DNA from: Kiloniellaceae bacterium
GTDB lineage: Bacteria; Pseudomonadota; Alphaproteobacteria; Kiloniellales; J153
NCBI GenBank assembly: GCA_021776175.1
Contig: JAJFGJ010000006.1
Location: forward strand, 62,001 to 126,000
Reading direction: 5' to 3'
DNA length: 64,000 bases
The translations under genes were made by a program, and so were the position numbers. A model generated the notes under the pieces. It was not told the origin of the DNA. It made no database searches and saw nothing but the letters and a program-made list of their open reading frames with translations. Positions 42,448 through 54,467 of this stretch are shown here, piece after piece (positions within the stretch are counted from its first letter, which is position 1; each line of letters begins with the position of its first letter).

Positions 42448-45110
42448 ATGAAGGTCGTTGTCGTCGAATCGCCGGCTAAGGCGAAGACCATCAACAAATA
42501 CTTAGGCGCGGATTACAAGGTGCTGGCCAGTATGGGCCATGTCCGCGACCTGCCGCCCAAGAACGGCTCCGTCGATCCGGAGGCCGACTTCGCCATGTTG
42601 TGGCAAGTCGATGGGCGCGGGGAAAAGCACCTGAAGGAAATTGCCCAGGCCACCAAAGGCGCCGAACAACTTATCCTCGCGACCGATCCGGACCGCGAAG
42701 GCGAGGCGATCTCGTGGCATATCGCCGAGGAACTGCGCCGGCGCAAGGTTCTGGGCGATACCGACGTTCAGCGCATCGTGTTCTACGAAATCACCAAAAA
42801 GGCGGTCCAGGAGGCCATGTCGCAGCCGCGCGAACTTAACCGCGAGCTGATCGACGCTTACCTGGCGCGCCGCGCGCTCGACTATCTGGTTGGCTTCACC
42901 TTGTCGCCGATCCTATGGCGCAAACTGCCGGGCAGCCGCTCGGCGGGGCGGGTTCAGTCGGTGGCGCTGCGCTTAATCTGCGAGCGCGAAGCGGAAATCG
43001 AAGTCTTCCGCGCGCAAGAGTACTGGAGCATCGAGGCCAAGGTGGCCAATGCCAAGGGCGAGACTTTCGCCGCCCGCCTGACCCACCTCAAGGGCGAAAA
43101 GCTGGACAAACTCAGCCTCGGAAACGAGGCCGCGGCCCAGGCCGCGGTCGGCGTTCTGGAATCGGCGCCCGGCTTTCGCGTCTCTTCGCTTCAGCGCAAG
43201 GAAGCGCGGCGCAACCCCTATCCCGCCTTTACCACCTCGACCCTGCAGCAGGAAGCATCGCGCAAGCTGGGCTTCGGCACCAGCCGGACCATGCGGCTCG
43301 CGCAGCAATTGTACGAAGGGATCGAGCTGGGCGGCGAGACGGTCGGCCTCATCACCTATATGCGAACCGACGGCGTAACCGTCGCCGGCGAGGCCATCGC
43401 GGGCGCCCGCCAGGTTATCGGCGAGCGTTTCGGACCCGACTACCTGCCGGCCTCGCCGCGTATCTATAAGACCAAGGCCAAGAACGCGCAGGAAGCGCAT
43501 GAGGCGATCCGGCCGACCTCGCTCTCGCGCGGCCCCCGCGACATGGCCCGCCATCTCAACGACGACCAGCGCAAGCTTTACGATCTGATCTGGACCCGCA
43601 TGCTGGCCAGCCAGATGGAAAGCGCGCGCCTGGACCAGGTCGCTGTCGATATCGATACCGAGGGCGGCACCGCGCGCCTGCGCGCCAATGGTTCGGTCCT
43701 CGTCTTTCCGGGCTTCCTGGCGGTGTACAAGGAAGGGCGCGACGACACCAAAAACGGCGGCGAAGACTCCGACAGCGACCGGCGCTTGCCGCAAGTCGCC
43801 GACGGCGAAGCGATCTCGCGCCGGGAAGTCCTGCCCGAACAGCATTTCACCCAGCCGCCGCCGCGCTATAGCGAAGCCAGCATCGTCAAGAAATTCGAGG
43901 AACTGGGAATCGGCCGGCCCTCGACTTACGCTTCGATCATCCAAGTGCTTCAGGATCGCAACTACGTGCGCTTGGAAAAGCGCCGCTTGCAGCCGGAAGA
44001 CCGGGGCCGGGTGGTAACCGCCTTCCTCAGCAACTTTTTCAAGCGCTACGTTGAATACGGCTTTACCGCCGGCATGGAGGAGCAACTCGACGACATCTCC
44101 GGCGGACGCAAGGACTGGAAAGAAGTCCTGCGCCAGTTCTGGGCCGATTTCAGCACCGCCGTCGCGGGCACCAAGGATCTTTCCATCACCGCCGTGATCG
44201 ACGCCCTGGACGAAGATCTTGGGCCGCATTTCTTTCCCATGGATCCCGAGGCCCCGGATAAGGACCCGCGCCTGTGCCGCGCCTGCGAAACCGGGCGCCT
44301 GGGCCTGCGCCTGGGGCGCACCGGCGGCTTCATCGGCTGCTCGAATTATCCCGAGTGCCGCTTTACTCGTAGTCTGGCCGTCGCCGGCAACGGCGAAGAC
44401 GGCGAACTGGCGGGGCCGAAAGAGCTCGGCCTCGACCCCGAGAGCGGGCTCATGGTCACCCTGCGCAAGGGGCCCTTCGGACTTTATGTCCAACTGGGCG
44501 AACCCGCCGGCAAGGAAAAACCCAAACGAAGCTCCCTGCCCAAAGGCTGGGCCATTGAGGATGTGTCCTTGGAGAAGGCGCTGGCGCTGCTCGCCTTGCC
44601 CCGGACCATCGGCGCGCACCCCGATGACCGGGAGCCGGTCCTGGCGGGCCTGGGCCGCTTCGGTCCCTACGTGAAACACGGCAAGACCTACCGGTCGATC
44701 CCCGTGGACGAGGATGTGACCACCATCGGCCTGAACCGCGCGGTGACGCTCATCGCCGAGGCCCCGGCGCGGCGCGGCAGCTCGGGTAAGGAAATCGGCG
44801 TTCATCCAAGCGACGGCAAGCCAATTACCCTGCACAGCGGGCGCTACGGTCCCTATGTTAAACACGCTAAGGTCATCGCCTCCTTACCCAAGAATGCCGA
44901 TCCCGATGGCTTTACTCTCGATCAGGCCGTCGAGTTGATCGCCGCGCGTGTCGAGAAAATGGGTTCGAAACCGGCGAAGAAACCGGCGAAAAAGGCGGCC
45001 AAGAAAAAGAAGCCAGCCAAGAAAAAAGCGGCGAAGAAGAAGGCGGTGAAAAAGAAGCCGGCGACGAAGAAAAAGGCCGCGGCGAAGAAAAAGGCCGCTC
45101 GTAAGGCGGG

Positions 45111-45114
<4 letters not shown>
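42448..45114 (+). CDS. topA: DNA topoisomerase I
   Basis: An 888-residue type IA topoisomerase that relaxes negative supercoils. TOPRIM is at the N-terminus (VVVESPAKAKTINKYLGADY; later ATDPDREGEAISWH). The active-site Tyr is in ETVGLITYMRTDGVTVAG. A zinc-finger tetra-Cys segment with CRACETGRLGLRLGR and CSNYPECRF is followed by topo C-terminal repeats (HPDDREPVLAGLGRFGPYVK; HPSDGKPITLHSGRYGPYVK). It ends in a Lys/Ala-rich tail of about 45 residues, a known alphaproteobacterial feature. ATG 42448 starts MKVVVVESPAKA; a start at 42421 adds nine residues. The last bases (CTGA) overlap the apparent rnr start. Confidence 0.95.
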
Positions 45115-47507
<2,393 letters not shown>

Positions 47508-47689
47508 TGCCGGCGAAGATCGATATTAACTAAAAAAGAAAGGCCGTCTTTGTTTACTATAATATTTCATAGTAAATATAAAAATAGACACATTAACGTA
47601 TTATTTAGATTTAGTTCTCGCATATAATTTCCACTTCGAATATTATCACGCCTCTCCGTAAATAAACCGTTAAAGATGGAGCGAAGGCG
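47508..47689. other. AT-rich intergenic region
   Basis: From about 47540 to 47670 the sequence is far richer in A and T than the coding flanks (TTTACTATAATATTTCATAG, then AAATATAAAAATAGACAC). It probably contains the promoter of the S41 protease gene. I see no strong stem-loop plus T-run, so a terminator for rnr is not evident. Confidence 0.45.
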
Positions 47690-49318
47690 ATGGGAGGTTG
47701 GGGTCAAAATCACCGGCGCAAGCCGGCCACACGGGTCTGGCGCCGCGCGGGGACGCTGTGCGCGGCCTTCTTCGTCGTTGCCTGCGCGACCCAGGATAGC
47801 GAATCGGCCGCCACGGCGGATCTGGGCCAGGCGCCCCAGTTGTTCAGTGTTGGGTACCGCGACATCGCCGATATCTATATTCAGGACGTGGCATCGGCCG
47901 ATCTGGCCGTCGCCGGCTTGAATAGCCTGGCCAGTATCGACCCTGGAGTAACGGTAAGCCGCGACGGCGGCTGGATCCTGCTTGAGATCGGCGGCGACAA
48001 GGCGGCCAGCCTTTCGGTCCCCGGGCGCGGCGACACCGAGGGCTGGGGCGACCTGACGGCGGCCGCGCTGGACCTGAGCCGGCGCCGCTCCGCCGAATTG
48101 GGCGCGGCCGACCCGGAACAGCTTTACGAGATCGTGTTCGACGGCATGTTGGACAAGCTGGACAAGTTTTCCCGCTACTCCGGGCGCGAGGAAGCTCGCG
48201 ACAACCGCGCCAGCCGGGATGGCTTTGGCGGTATCGGGGTCCGCATCCGGCTGATCGACGAAGGGGTGCGGATACTTTCGGTCATGAACCGGACCCCGGC
48301 GGAGCAGGTGGGCCTGCTCGACAATGACATCATCGTGAGCGTCGATGGGGATACCACCATAGGCCTGAGCCAGCGCGATGTCGTGCGCCGGCTGCGCGGC
48401 CCGCTTCGCAGTACGGTGGAACTTGGAATCCTGCGCGATGACGAACCCGGGCCTCTTAGCTTCCAGGTTTCGCGCGCACATATCGTGCCGCAGACCGTTC
48501 GTTATGCCAGATTCAACGGCGTTGCCCATATTAAAGTCAGCGGTTTCAACCAGAGCACGGCGCTCAATCTGCGCCAAACCATCCGCCGGGCGAATAAGGA
48601 AATCGGACCGGACCTAAGCGGCTATGTCTTGGATCTGCGCGGAAATCCCGGTGGCCTGCTCGACCAATCCGTCGCGGTATCGGATATATTCGTGACCGAT
48701 GGCCGCATCGTCTCGACCCATGGCCGCCATCCGGACAGTCATCAATACTTCGATGCCGAGCCCGACGATCTGGCGGCCGACAAACCGATCGTGGTGCTGG
48801 TTAACGGAAATTCCGCCTCCGCCTCGGAGATCGTGGCGGCGGCCTTGCAGGATTCCGGCAGGGCTCTCGTCGTGGGGACCTCCTCCTATGGCAAGGGAAC
48901 GGTCCAAACCGTCCTCAGGCTGCCCAACGAAGGCGAGCTGACCTTGACCTGGGCCCGCTTCCACGCGCCTTCCGGCTATGCCCTGAACGGCCGCGGAGTC
49001 ATGCCCGACATCTGCACCGCCGAACTTGAGGCCGGAGCGGGCGTCGATACCGAGCAGATCCTGGACCGGGTCCGGGTGGGACAGTATCCGCTGTCCAGGA
49101 CGCTGATCCGCCGCGACCTGGCGATCGGCGATGACAACGGGATCGCCGCGTTCCGGGCCAAGTGCCCGGCCTCTAAAGGCGCGGCCGGGGTGGAGCTCGA
49201 AGTCGCCCTGCGTCTGTTGCAGGACCCGGCTCTTTTCGCCAAGGCGATCGGCACCCAAGGGGCTACCACCGCACAGGCGCTGGCAAGCCCGCCGGTGCCG
49301 GGCATCCAAACCCAGTAG
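47690..49318 (+). CDS. S41-family C-terminal processing protease, putative lipoprotein
   Basis: A 542-residue periplasmic Ser-Lys protease. The N-terminus has a basic stretch then LCAAFFVVACATQ, a likely lipobox (VVAC). Residues about 178-270 are a PDZ domain (FGGIGVRIRLIDEGVRILSV ... LGLSQRDVVRRLRG). The S41 core follows: GYVLDLRGNPGGLLDQSVAV, the nucleophile Ser in VNGNSASASEIVAAALQDSG, and the general-base Lys in GTSSYGKGTVQTVLRL. ATG 47690 has GGAG eight bases upstream. Such proteases process envelope proteins. It is divergent in sequence from CtpA with a long N-terminal extension. Targets are unknown. Confidence 0.9.
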   Translation: MGGWGQNHRRKPATRVWRRAGTLCAAFFVVACATQDSESAATADLGQAPQLFSVGYRDIADIYIQDVASADLAVAGLNSLASIDPGVTVSRDGGWILLEIGGDKAASLSVPGRGDTEGWGDLTAAALDLSRRRSAELGAADPEQLYEIVFDGMLDKLDKFSRYSGREEARDNRASRDGFGGIGVRIRLIDEGVRILSVMNRTPAEQVGLLDNDIIVSVDGDTTIGLSQRDVVRRLRGPLRSTVELGILRDDEPGPLSFQVSRAHIVPQTVRYARFNGVAHIKVSGFNQSTALNLRQTIRRANKEIGPDLSGYVLDLRGNPGGLLDQSVAVSDIFVTDGRIVSTHGRHPDSHQYFDAEPDDLAADKPIVVLVNGNSASASEIVAAALQDSGRALVVGTSSYGKGTVQTVLRLPNEGELTLTWARFHAPSGYALNGRGVMPDICTAELEAGAGVDTEQILDRVRVGQYPLSRTLIRRDLAIGDDNGIAAFRAKCPASKGAAGVELEVALRLLQDPALFAKAIGTQGATTAQALASPPVPGIQTQ

Positions 49319-49349
49319 AGCCAGCGTGCCGCCGCGGCGCGGCGCGGGC

Positions 49350-49377
49350 TTGACTTGATCGGGCCTGCGGCTATCTT
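49350..49377 (+). promoter_or_regulatory. Sigma70-type promoter for rpmG
   Basis: TTGACT at 49350-49355, a 16-base spacer and TATCTT at 49372-49377 lie about 50 bases before the rpmG start codon. Both hexamers are close to consensus. Confidence 0.5.
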
Positions 49378-49430
49378 GCGCGCAAATCCGCCCGGCGCGG
49401 CGCGCCAGCAACGTTTCCAAGGATAATTCC

Positions 49431-49598
49431 ATGGCCAAGCCAGCGACCCAATTAATCAAGATGGTCAGCACCGCCGATACCGGCTTCTTCTACGTGACCA
49501 AGAAGAACCCGCGGACCAAGACCGAAAAGCTTGAACTGCGCAAATACGATCCGCGCGTGCGCAAGCATGTGGTGTTCAAGGAATCGAAGATGAAATAA
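49431..49598 (+). CDS. rpmG: 50S ribosomal protein L33
   Basis: A 55-residue ribosomal protein: [20 protein letters not shown] followed by [20 protein letters not shown]. This matches the cysteine-free L33 type of proteobacteria. AAGGA lies eight bases upstream of ATG 49431. It is convergent with pleD, a typical alphaproteobacterial neighbourhood. Confidence 0.95.
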   Translation: MAKPATQLIKMVSTADTGFFYVTKKNPRTKTEKLELRKYDPRVRKHVVFKESKMK

Positions 49599-49633
49599 CG
49601 GGGCCAGCCCCCGAATCTATGGGATCGACGGGA

Positions 49634-51049
49634 CTACGGCGCCAGGGCAAAGGTGCCGCTTGAGTCCAGACCGCATTCCGCTTCCGCCGCGCACACTTGA
49701 TTCCGACCGGCCCGCTTCGCCGCGTACATGGCGTTGTCCGCCCGCTTGAGCAGGCTCTCGGCCGTTTCCATGGGATCGCTCGTGGTGGCGATGCCCAGAG
49801 AAGCCGTGACCGTAATCGACGTACCGGCCTCAACGGCCGCGAAAGCTTTACTCTCCAGACTCTGGCGCAGCCGCTCGGCGACGCTTGTGGCGATGTCCAG
49901 GTCGGTGTTCGGCATGACGATGACAAATTCCTCGCCACCATAACGGGCCACCATATCGAAATCGCGGATATTGGCGCTTATGCGGCGCGTGGCTTCTTTT
50001 AGGACTTCATCGCCGGCCACATGACCGTGCCTGTCGTTCACGTCCTTAAAGTGATCCAGGTCCAGCATGATGACGGAGACGGATTTACGAGTGTCGGCGA
50101 TCTCCATCACCTGCCGGTCGAGGTGGGCGTTCATATAGCGCCGGTTGTAGACGCCGGTCAGGGCATCCGTGTAGGCCATGGAAACGCTTTTATCCAACAG
50201 ATCGCGCAGTTGACCGTGATAGCGCCGGCGGCGAATTTGGGTGCGGGTTCTGGCCAGTAGTTCGTTGCGGTCGAAGGGCCGTATCAAATAGTCGGTGACG
50301 CCCAGATCCATACCCTTGGCCAGTTCCTCCAGGTCGTCCGGGTTAATAATAAGCAGAATCGGGACATGCCGGGTTATGTCCTTGGAGCGGAACTGCGAGC
50401 AAAGCCTCAGGCCATCCTCGCCCGCCAACCGCAGGTTGACGATAATCAGGTCCGGGGCCGCGGCGTCGAGCAGCTTATCTGCTTCTTCGCCGGTTCGGGC
50501 GCGTTCGACAATGTGCCCGGCTTCGCTCAGATAACCGGTGACCTCCGCCGCCAGGATGTCCTTGCTTTCCAGCAGCAGGATACGCCCCGGTTGCACGTCT
50601 GCGGCGCTACCAACCACATCTTCCGATGACTCGATCTGCCCCGACGCCATGTGGCGCAGGCGCAACTCGTCCATCATGACCTTCAGGCGCGTCAGTGAGC
50701 GCACCCGTGCGAAAAGAGCGATATCGTTGACCGGCTTCGATAGAAAGTCGTCGGCGCCGGCTTCCAGGCCGCGCACCCGATCGTTGGCATCGCTTAGCGC
50801 GGTTACCATGACCACGGGGATATGGCGTGTCTTGGGGTCCGCCTTGAGGCTCTGGGCGACTTCGTAGCCGTCCATGCCCGGCATCATGACATCGAGAAGA
50901 ATCAGATCCGGCGACTTGGCGGCCGCCACCGCAAGGGCGCTTGGCCCATCGTTCGCGGTCAATACCTCAAAGTATTCGGCGCTAAGCTTTGCCGCGAGCA
51001 AGCGGACATTCGCGGGGATGTCATCGACAACCAGAATGCGAGCCGACAT
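49634..51049 (-). CDS. pleD: PleD-type response regulator with diguanylate cyclase
   Basis: A 471-residue cyclic-di-GMP synthase of the cell-polarity pathway. Receiver 1 spans residues 1-120 with phospho-acceptor D53 (LLDVMMPG) and the switch Lys in FLSKPVND. A second degenerate receiver occupies about 155-270 (LLESKDILAAEVTGYLSEAG, DLIIVNLRLAG lacking the usual Asp). The GGDEF domain at 300-450 carries the active-site GGEEF in ARYGGEEFVIVMP. An upstream RxxD inhibitory site is not obvious to me. It is downstream of divK (21 bases), so both are co-transcribed. In Caulobacter PleD and DivK are both controlled by PleC/DivJ. Confidence 0.94.
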   Translation of the reverse strand: MSARILVVDDIPANVRLLAAKLSAEYFEVLTANDGPSALAVAAAKSPDLILLDVMMPGMDGYEVAQSLKADPKTRHIPVVMVTALSDANDRVRGLEAGADDFLSKPVNDIALFARVRSLTRLKVMMDELRLRHMASGQIESSEDVVGSAADVQPGRILLLESKDILAAEVTGYLSEAGHIVERARTGEEADKLLDAAAPDLIIVNLRLAGEDGLRLCSQFRSKDITRHVPILLIINPDDLEELAKGMDLGVTDYLIRPFDRNELLARTRTQIRRRRYHGQLRDLLDKSVSMAYTDALTGVYNRRYMNAHLDRQVMEIADTRKSVSVIMLDLDHFKDVNDRHGHVAGDEVLKEATRRISANIRDFDMVARYGGEEFVIVMPNTDLDIATSVAERLRQSLESKAFAAVEAGTSITVTASLGIATTSDPMETAESLLKRADNAMYAAKRAGRNQVCAAEAECGLDSSGTFALAP

Positions 51050-51070
51050 TTGTTCCCGCCGTGTGGGTAT

Positions 51071-51457
51071 TTAAACAAGAAAGCGCTGCACGGTCTCGAT
51101 AAAGTGCGCCACCGAGATTGGCTTGGAAATGTAGGCTTCGCACCCCCCCTCGCGGATCTTCTCTTCATCGCCTTTCATGGCAAAGGCGGTCACGGCGACG
51201 ACCGGAATCTCTTTCAGATTGTCGTCTTCCTTGATCCAGCGGGTTACCTCCAGGCCCGAAACCTCAGGCAGCTGGATATCCATCAGGATCAGATCGGGGT
51301 GGTGCTCACGCGCGATTCGCAGGGCCTCGATGCCGTCTTTCGTTTGCAGGATGTTATATCCGTGCGCCTCCAGTAGATCGTGGAAGAGCTTCATATTCAG
51401 TTCGTTATCCTCGACCACCAGAACGGTCTTGGACTCGCCATTGACTGCTTGGGACAT
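51071..51457 (-). CDS. divK: DivK-type single-domain response regulator
   Basis: A 128-residue receiver without output domain. Acidic pocket [20 protein letters not shown], phospho-acceptor D60 in [13 protein letters not shown], then [20 protein letters not shown] and Lys in AYISKPISV. The E-D-N-E-L-N-M pattern is the DivK hallmark. It controls cell-cycle progression in alphaproteobacteria. ATG 51457 (MSQAVNG). It heads a two-gene operon with pleD. The longer open frame upstream to 51904 is Pro/Arg-rich shadow and is not part of it. Confidence 0.94.
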   Translation of the reverse strand: MSQAVNGESKTVLVVEDNELNMKLFHDLLEAHGYNILQTKDGIEALRIAREHHPDLILMDIQLPEVSGLEVTRWIKEDDNLKEIPVVAVTAFAMKGDEEKIREGGCEAYISKPISVAHFIETVQRFLV

Positions 51458-51651
51458 CAAGTCATAGCCCTTTCGTATTCGCGCCGCCGTTATCCAATAA
51501 AAGTGCGGGCGAACGACGGGATCGAAGACCGCCGGATTCAACCAATTCGAGATTAGGAGAATACTGTTAACGATTGGTAAGGATTTCTCGCCTGGCCAAG
51601 GATCTGGCCAGAATCGAGACGCCAGCGGGCCTTCGGGTGTAGACTTGAAGC

Positions 51652-52623
51652 ATGAGCGGTCCCGCGACCATGCGAATCGGCGTCGATCTCGGCGGCACCA
51701 AAATCGAGGCCTTGGCGCTGGACCTCGATGGGCGCCCGCTGCTGCGCCGCCGGGTGCCGACCCCCCGGGACGATTACCAGGCCACCTTGGAGGCCGTCGC
51801 GGATCTCGTCCGGTCCCTGGAGGAGGAGCTGAAGCGCCGGGGCAGCCTGGGAATCGGGGTGCCGGGGGCGATCTCACCCGCCAGTGGGCTGATAAAGAAC
51901 GCAAATTCGACCTGGCTGATCGGCCGCCCCTTCGACCGCGACCTCTCGCGCGCCTTGGACCGTCCGGTGCGCCTGGCCAATGACGCCAATTGCTTTGCCC
52001 TCTCCGAAGCTGTCGACGGCGCCGCCGCCGGCGCGCAAGTCGTCTTCGGGGTCATTCTGGGCACCGGAGTCGGTGGCGGTATTATCGTCGCGAAACGCCC
52101 GATAGGGGGCCGGAACGCCATTGCCGGAGAATGGGGCCACAACCCCCTGCCCTGGCCCCGCGACGATGAAAGGCCGGGCCCCGACTGCTACTGCGGCAAG
52201 CAGGGCTGCATCGAAACCTTCCTGTCCGGCCCCGGCCTGGCCCGGGACTATACCGCCGCCACCGGCGAGACGCTCAGCGCCACTGCCGACACGGCGCTCA
52301 GCGCCGAGGCTATCGCCACCCTGGCCGGCCAGGGCGAGGATCGGGCACGCGCGGCGCTAGAGCGCTACGAGGATCGTCTGGCGCGCGGCCTCGCCCATGT
52401 CATCAACATCCTGGACCCTGACATCGTGGTCCTGGGCGGCGGCCTGTCCAAAATCGCCCGGCTGGCCGACAGGGTGCCCGAATTGCTCGGCGCTTATGTG
52501 TTCTCCGACCGGGTCGATACCGCCGTGGCCGGCGCCCATCACGGGGATTCCGGCGGCGTTCGCGGCGCCGCCTGGCTATGGGCAGAGGACGAAATGGACC
52601 GCGCTCTCGCGGTGGCGCCATGA
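51652..52623 (+). CDS. ROK-family sugar kinase
   Basis: A 323-residue cytosolic kinase of the ROK family (fructokinase, glucokinase or N-acetylglucosamine kinase type). ATP-binding phosphate loop [17 protein letters not shown], catalytic segment [27 protein letters not shown] and the zinc motif [21 protein letters not shown] 51652. The stop overlaps dinB by four bases. Sugar specificity is not determined by sequence inspection. The pairing with dinB is unusual and may be fortuitous. Confidence 0.9.
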   Translation: MSGPATMRIGVDLGGTKIEALALDLDGRPLLRRRVPTPRDDYQATLEAVADLVRSLEEELKRRGSLGIGVPGAISPASGLIKNANSTWLIGRPFDRDLSRALDRPVRLANDANCFALSEAVDGAAAGAQVVFGVILGTGVGGGIIVAKRPIGGRNAIAGEWGHNPLPWPRDDERPGPDCYCGKQGCIETFLSGPGLARDYTAATGETLSATADTALSAEAIATLAGQGEDRARAALERYEDRLARGLAHVINILDPDIVVLGGGLSKIARLADRVPELLGAYVFSDRVDTAVAGAHHGDSGGVRGAAWLWAEDEMDRALAVAP

Positions 52624-53900
52624 CTTCCCTGTGCCGGAGCTGTTTCGAGCCTGGCACCATGAACACCGGGGGGCCGCCGGCAAAGGCGCGCTGCCCCGCC
52701 TGCGGCGGGCACCGCTTGGTGAGCCACGACGAGCTGCACGATCTGAATATCGCGCACCTCGACTGCGATGCCTTTTATGCCAACGTCGAGAAACGCGACC
52801 GCCCGGAACTGCGCGACAAGCCGGTCATCGTCGGCGGCGGCCGGCGCGGTGTCGTCGCCGCCGCCTGCTATGTGGCGCGGGTTTACGGCGTCCATTCGGC
52901 CATGCCCATGTTCAAGGCCAGAAAGCTTTGTCCCGATGCCGTGGTGCTGCGCCCCGACATGGCGAAATATCAGCGTGCCGGACACCGTATCCGGGAGATC
53001 ATGCTGGAAACGACACCGCTGGTCGAACCCCTGTCCATAGACGAGGCTTTCCTGGACCTCACCGGCACCACGGCCCTGCATCATAGCAGCCCGGCGGCGA
53101 CCCTGACCCGTCTGGCCGGGAGGATCGAGAGCGAGGTCGGCCTGACGATCTCGATCGGGCTCAGCTACAACAAGTTCCTGGCCAAGATCGCCTCGGACCT
53201 GGACAAGCCGCGCGGCTTCGCGGTCATTGGGCGAGGCGATGCCGAGGCCTTCCTGATCGAGCGCCCGGTCGGCGTTATCTGGGGTGTCGGCAAGGCCCTG
53301 AAGCGGGCGCTGGAGCGCGACGGCATAAGCACCATCCGCGAGTTGCGCCAACACGAGGAAATCGCCCTCATGGCGCGCTATGGCGTGATCGGCAAGCGCC
53401 TGTACCGCTTCGCCCGCGGCCAGGACGCGCGCCCCGTGGAACCAAACGCGCCGGCCAAGAGCATCTCCGCCGAGACGACTTTCGATAAAGATGTCGCCGG
53501 GGCGGAGGCCTTGAGCGCCCACATCTGGCCCCTGTGCGAGAAGGTCGCCCGGCGCCTGAAACGGGCCGGCCTGGCCGGGCACGGCGTGACCCTGAAGCTC
53601 AAGACCGGCGACTTCAAGCTGCTGACCCGAAGCCGCCGCCTGGCGGACCCGACCTGCCTTGCCGAGGTCCTCTACCGGACCGCCAAACCCCTGATCGAGC
53701 GCGAGGCCGGCGGCCGCCGCTTCCGCCTCATCGGCATTGGCGCGGCCGATCTCGTGGATAGCGCCCTGGCCGACCCACCCGACCTGCTGAACCCGGACCG
53801 GGGCCGCCAGGCAAAGGTCGAGGAAGCCATGGACGCGGTGCGTGCGAAACTGGGCGACGGAGCAATCGGCAAGGGCCGGGGTCTCACAAACAGAACTTAA
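52620..53900 (+). CDS. dinB: DNA polymerase IV with N-terminal zinc ribbon
   Basis: A 426-residue Y-family translesion polymerase. ATG 52620 overlaps the ROK stop (ATGA). Residues 1-40 carry two CxxC pairs (LCRSCFEPG, RCPACGGHRLVSH), a zinc ribbon seen in alphaproteobacterial DinB. Then come the palm and fingers: IAHLDCDAFYANVEKRD with catalytic Asp, CYVARVYGVHSAMPMFKA, and PLSIDEAFLDLTGT with the second catalytic pair. The thumb, helix-hairpin-helix (GVGKALKRALERDGISTIRE) and little finger follow. No canonical C-terminal beta-clamp motif is obvious to me in the final residues. Confidence 0.93.
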   Translation: MTSLCRSCFEPGTMNTGGPPAKARCPACGGHRLVSHDELHDLNIAHLDCDAFYANVEKRDRPELRDKPVIVGGGRRGVVAAACYVARVYGVHSAMPMFKARKLCPDAVVLRPDMAKYQRAGHRIREIMLETTPLVEPLSIDEAFLDLTGTTALHHSSPAATLTRLAGRIESEVGLTISIGLSYNKFLAKIASDLDKPRGFAVIGRGDAEAFLIERPVGVIWGVGKALKRALERDGISTIRELRQHEEIALMARYGVIGKRLYRFARGQDARPVEPNAPAKSISAETTFDKDVAGAEALSAHIWPLCEKVARRLKRAGLAGHGVTLKLKTGDFKLLTRSRRLADPTCLAEVLYRTAKPLIEREAGGRRFRLIGIGAADLVDSALADPPDLLNPDRGRQAKVEEAMDAVRAKLGDGAIGKGRGLTNRT

Positions 53901-53916
53901 ACCCAGCACCGGCCTG

Positions 53917-54312
53917 TCAGGCGGCGATGATTTTCCCGTCTTCGTCCAGTTCACGCTGCAGCCGCGCAATATCCGCGGAGGCATCGACGAGCAAGGCCGC
54001 CAATTCCTGCTGCATGGCCATCGCCCGTTCGAGCTTTTGCGCGATCGTGGCGGTCTCGGAAACGACCGGGCGAGATTCCATGCTGTGGGGTGTATCGCCC
54101 GTGAGCATCCAAATCAGCGGTACTTGAAGAATCCCCGACAGCTTCACGAGTCTATCGACACGAGGCTCGCAGCGGTCGTTTTCCCAATTTTCCAGCGTCT
54201 TGTTTTTGACCCCGACCCGGCGCGCCAATTGCGGCAAACTGAAGCCAAGTTGGGTGCGTGCCTGTTCGATTCTACGGCCGGTGGTTGAGTCGAGTGTGGA
54301 TTCTGTCGTCAC
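53917..54312 (-). CDS. XRE-family HTH transcriptional regulator
   Basis: A 131-residue protein. The helix-turn-helix core at residues 12-66 reads GRRIEQARTQLGFSLPQLAR, then RVGVKNKTLENWENDRCEPR, then VDRLVKLSGILQVPLIWMLT. A C-terminal helix of about 45 residues (MAMQQELAALLVDASADIAR, then a Leu/Glu-rich end) may mediate oligomerisation. GTG 54312 start. The gene is convergent with dinB. Its operator and target are unknown. Confidence 0.85.
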   Translation of the reverse strand: MTTESTLDSTTGRRIEQARTQLGFSLPQLARRVGVKNKTLENWENDRCEPRVDRLVKLSGILQVPLIWMLTGDTPHSMESRPVVSETATIAQKLERAMAMQQELAALLVDASADIARLQRELDEDGKIIAA

Positions 54313-54433
54313 TTCATACCCCTAGTGAATTCTAAAAAGGCGGATACCGCGCGTATCGCGGGCCGAGTCCATATAGATACTACCACATCCGTCAAGTTGC
54401 GCCCAGGCCATCGCCATCGGCTGAACGTGCCTT

Positions 54434-54467
54434 GAGTTTAACCGAGCAGGGAGTTTAACCGAGCAGG
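54434..54467. repeat. 17-bp tandem duplication at the 3' end of the LysR gene
   Basis: GAGTTTAACCGAGCAGG is present twice in a row at 54434-54450 and 54451-54467, covering the stop codon and last codons of the minus-strand LysR gene. A recent slippage event is the simplest explanation. Confidence 0.85.

Noticed and set aside
51560-51590. CtrA-like half sites upstream of divK
   Set aside because: TTAAC and TAAGG pair with wrong spacing and a mismatch, so a CtrA site is not supported.
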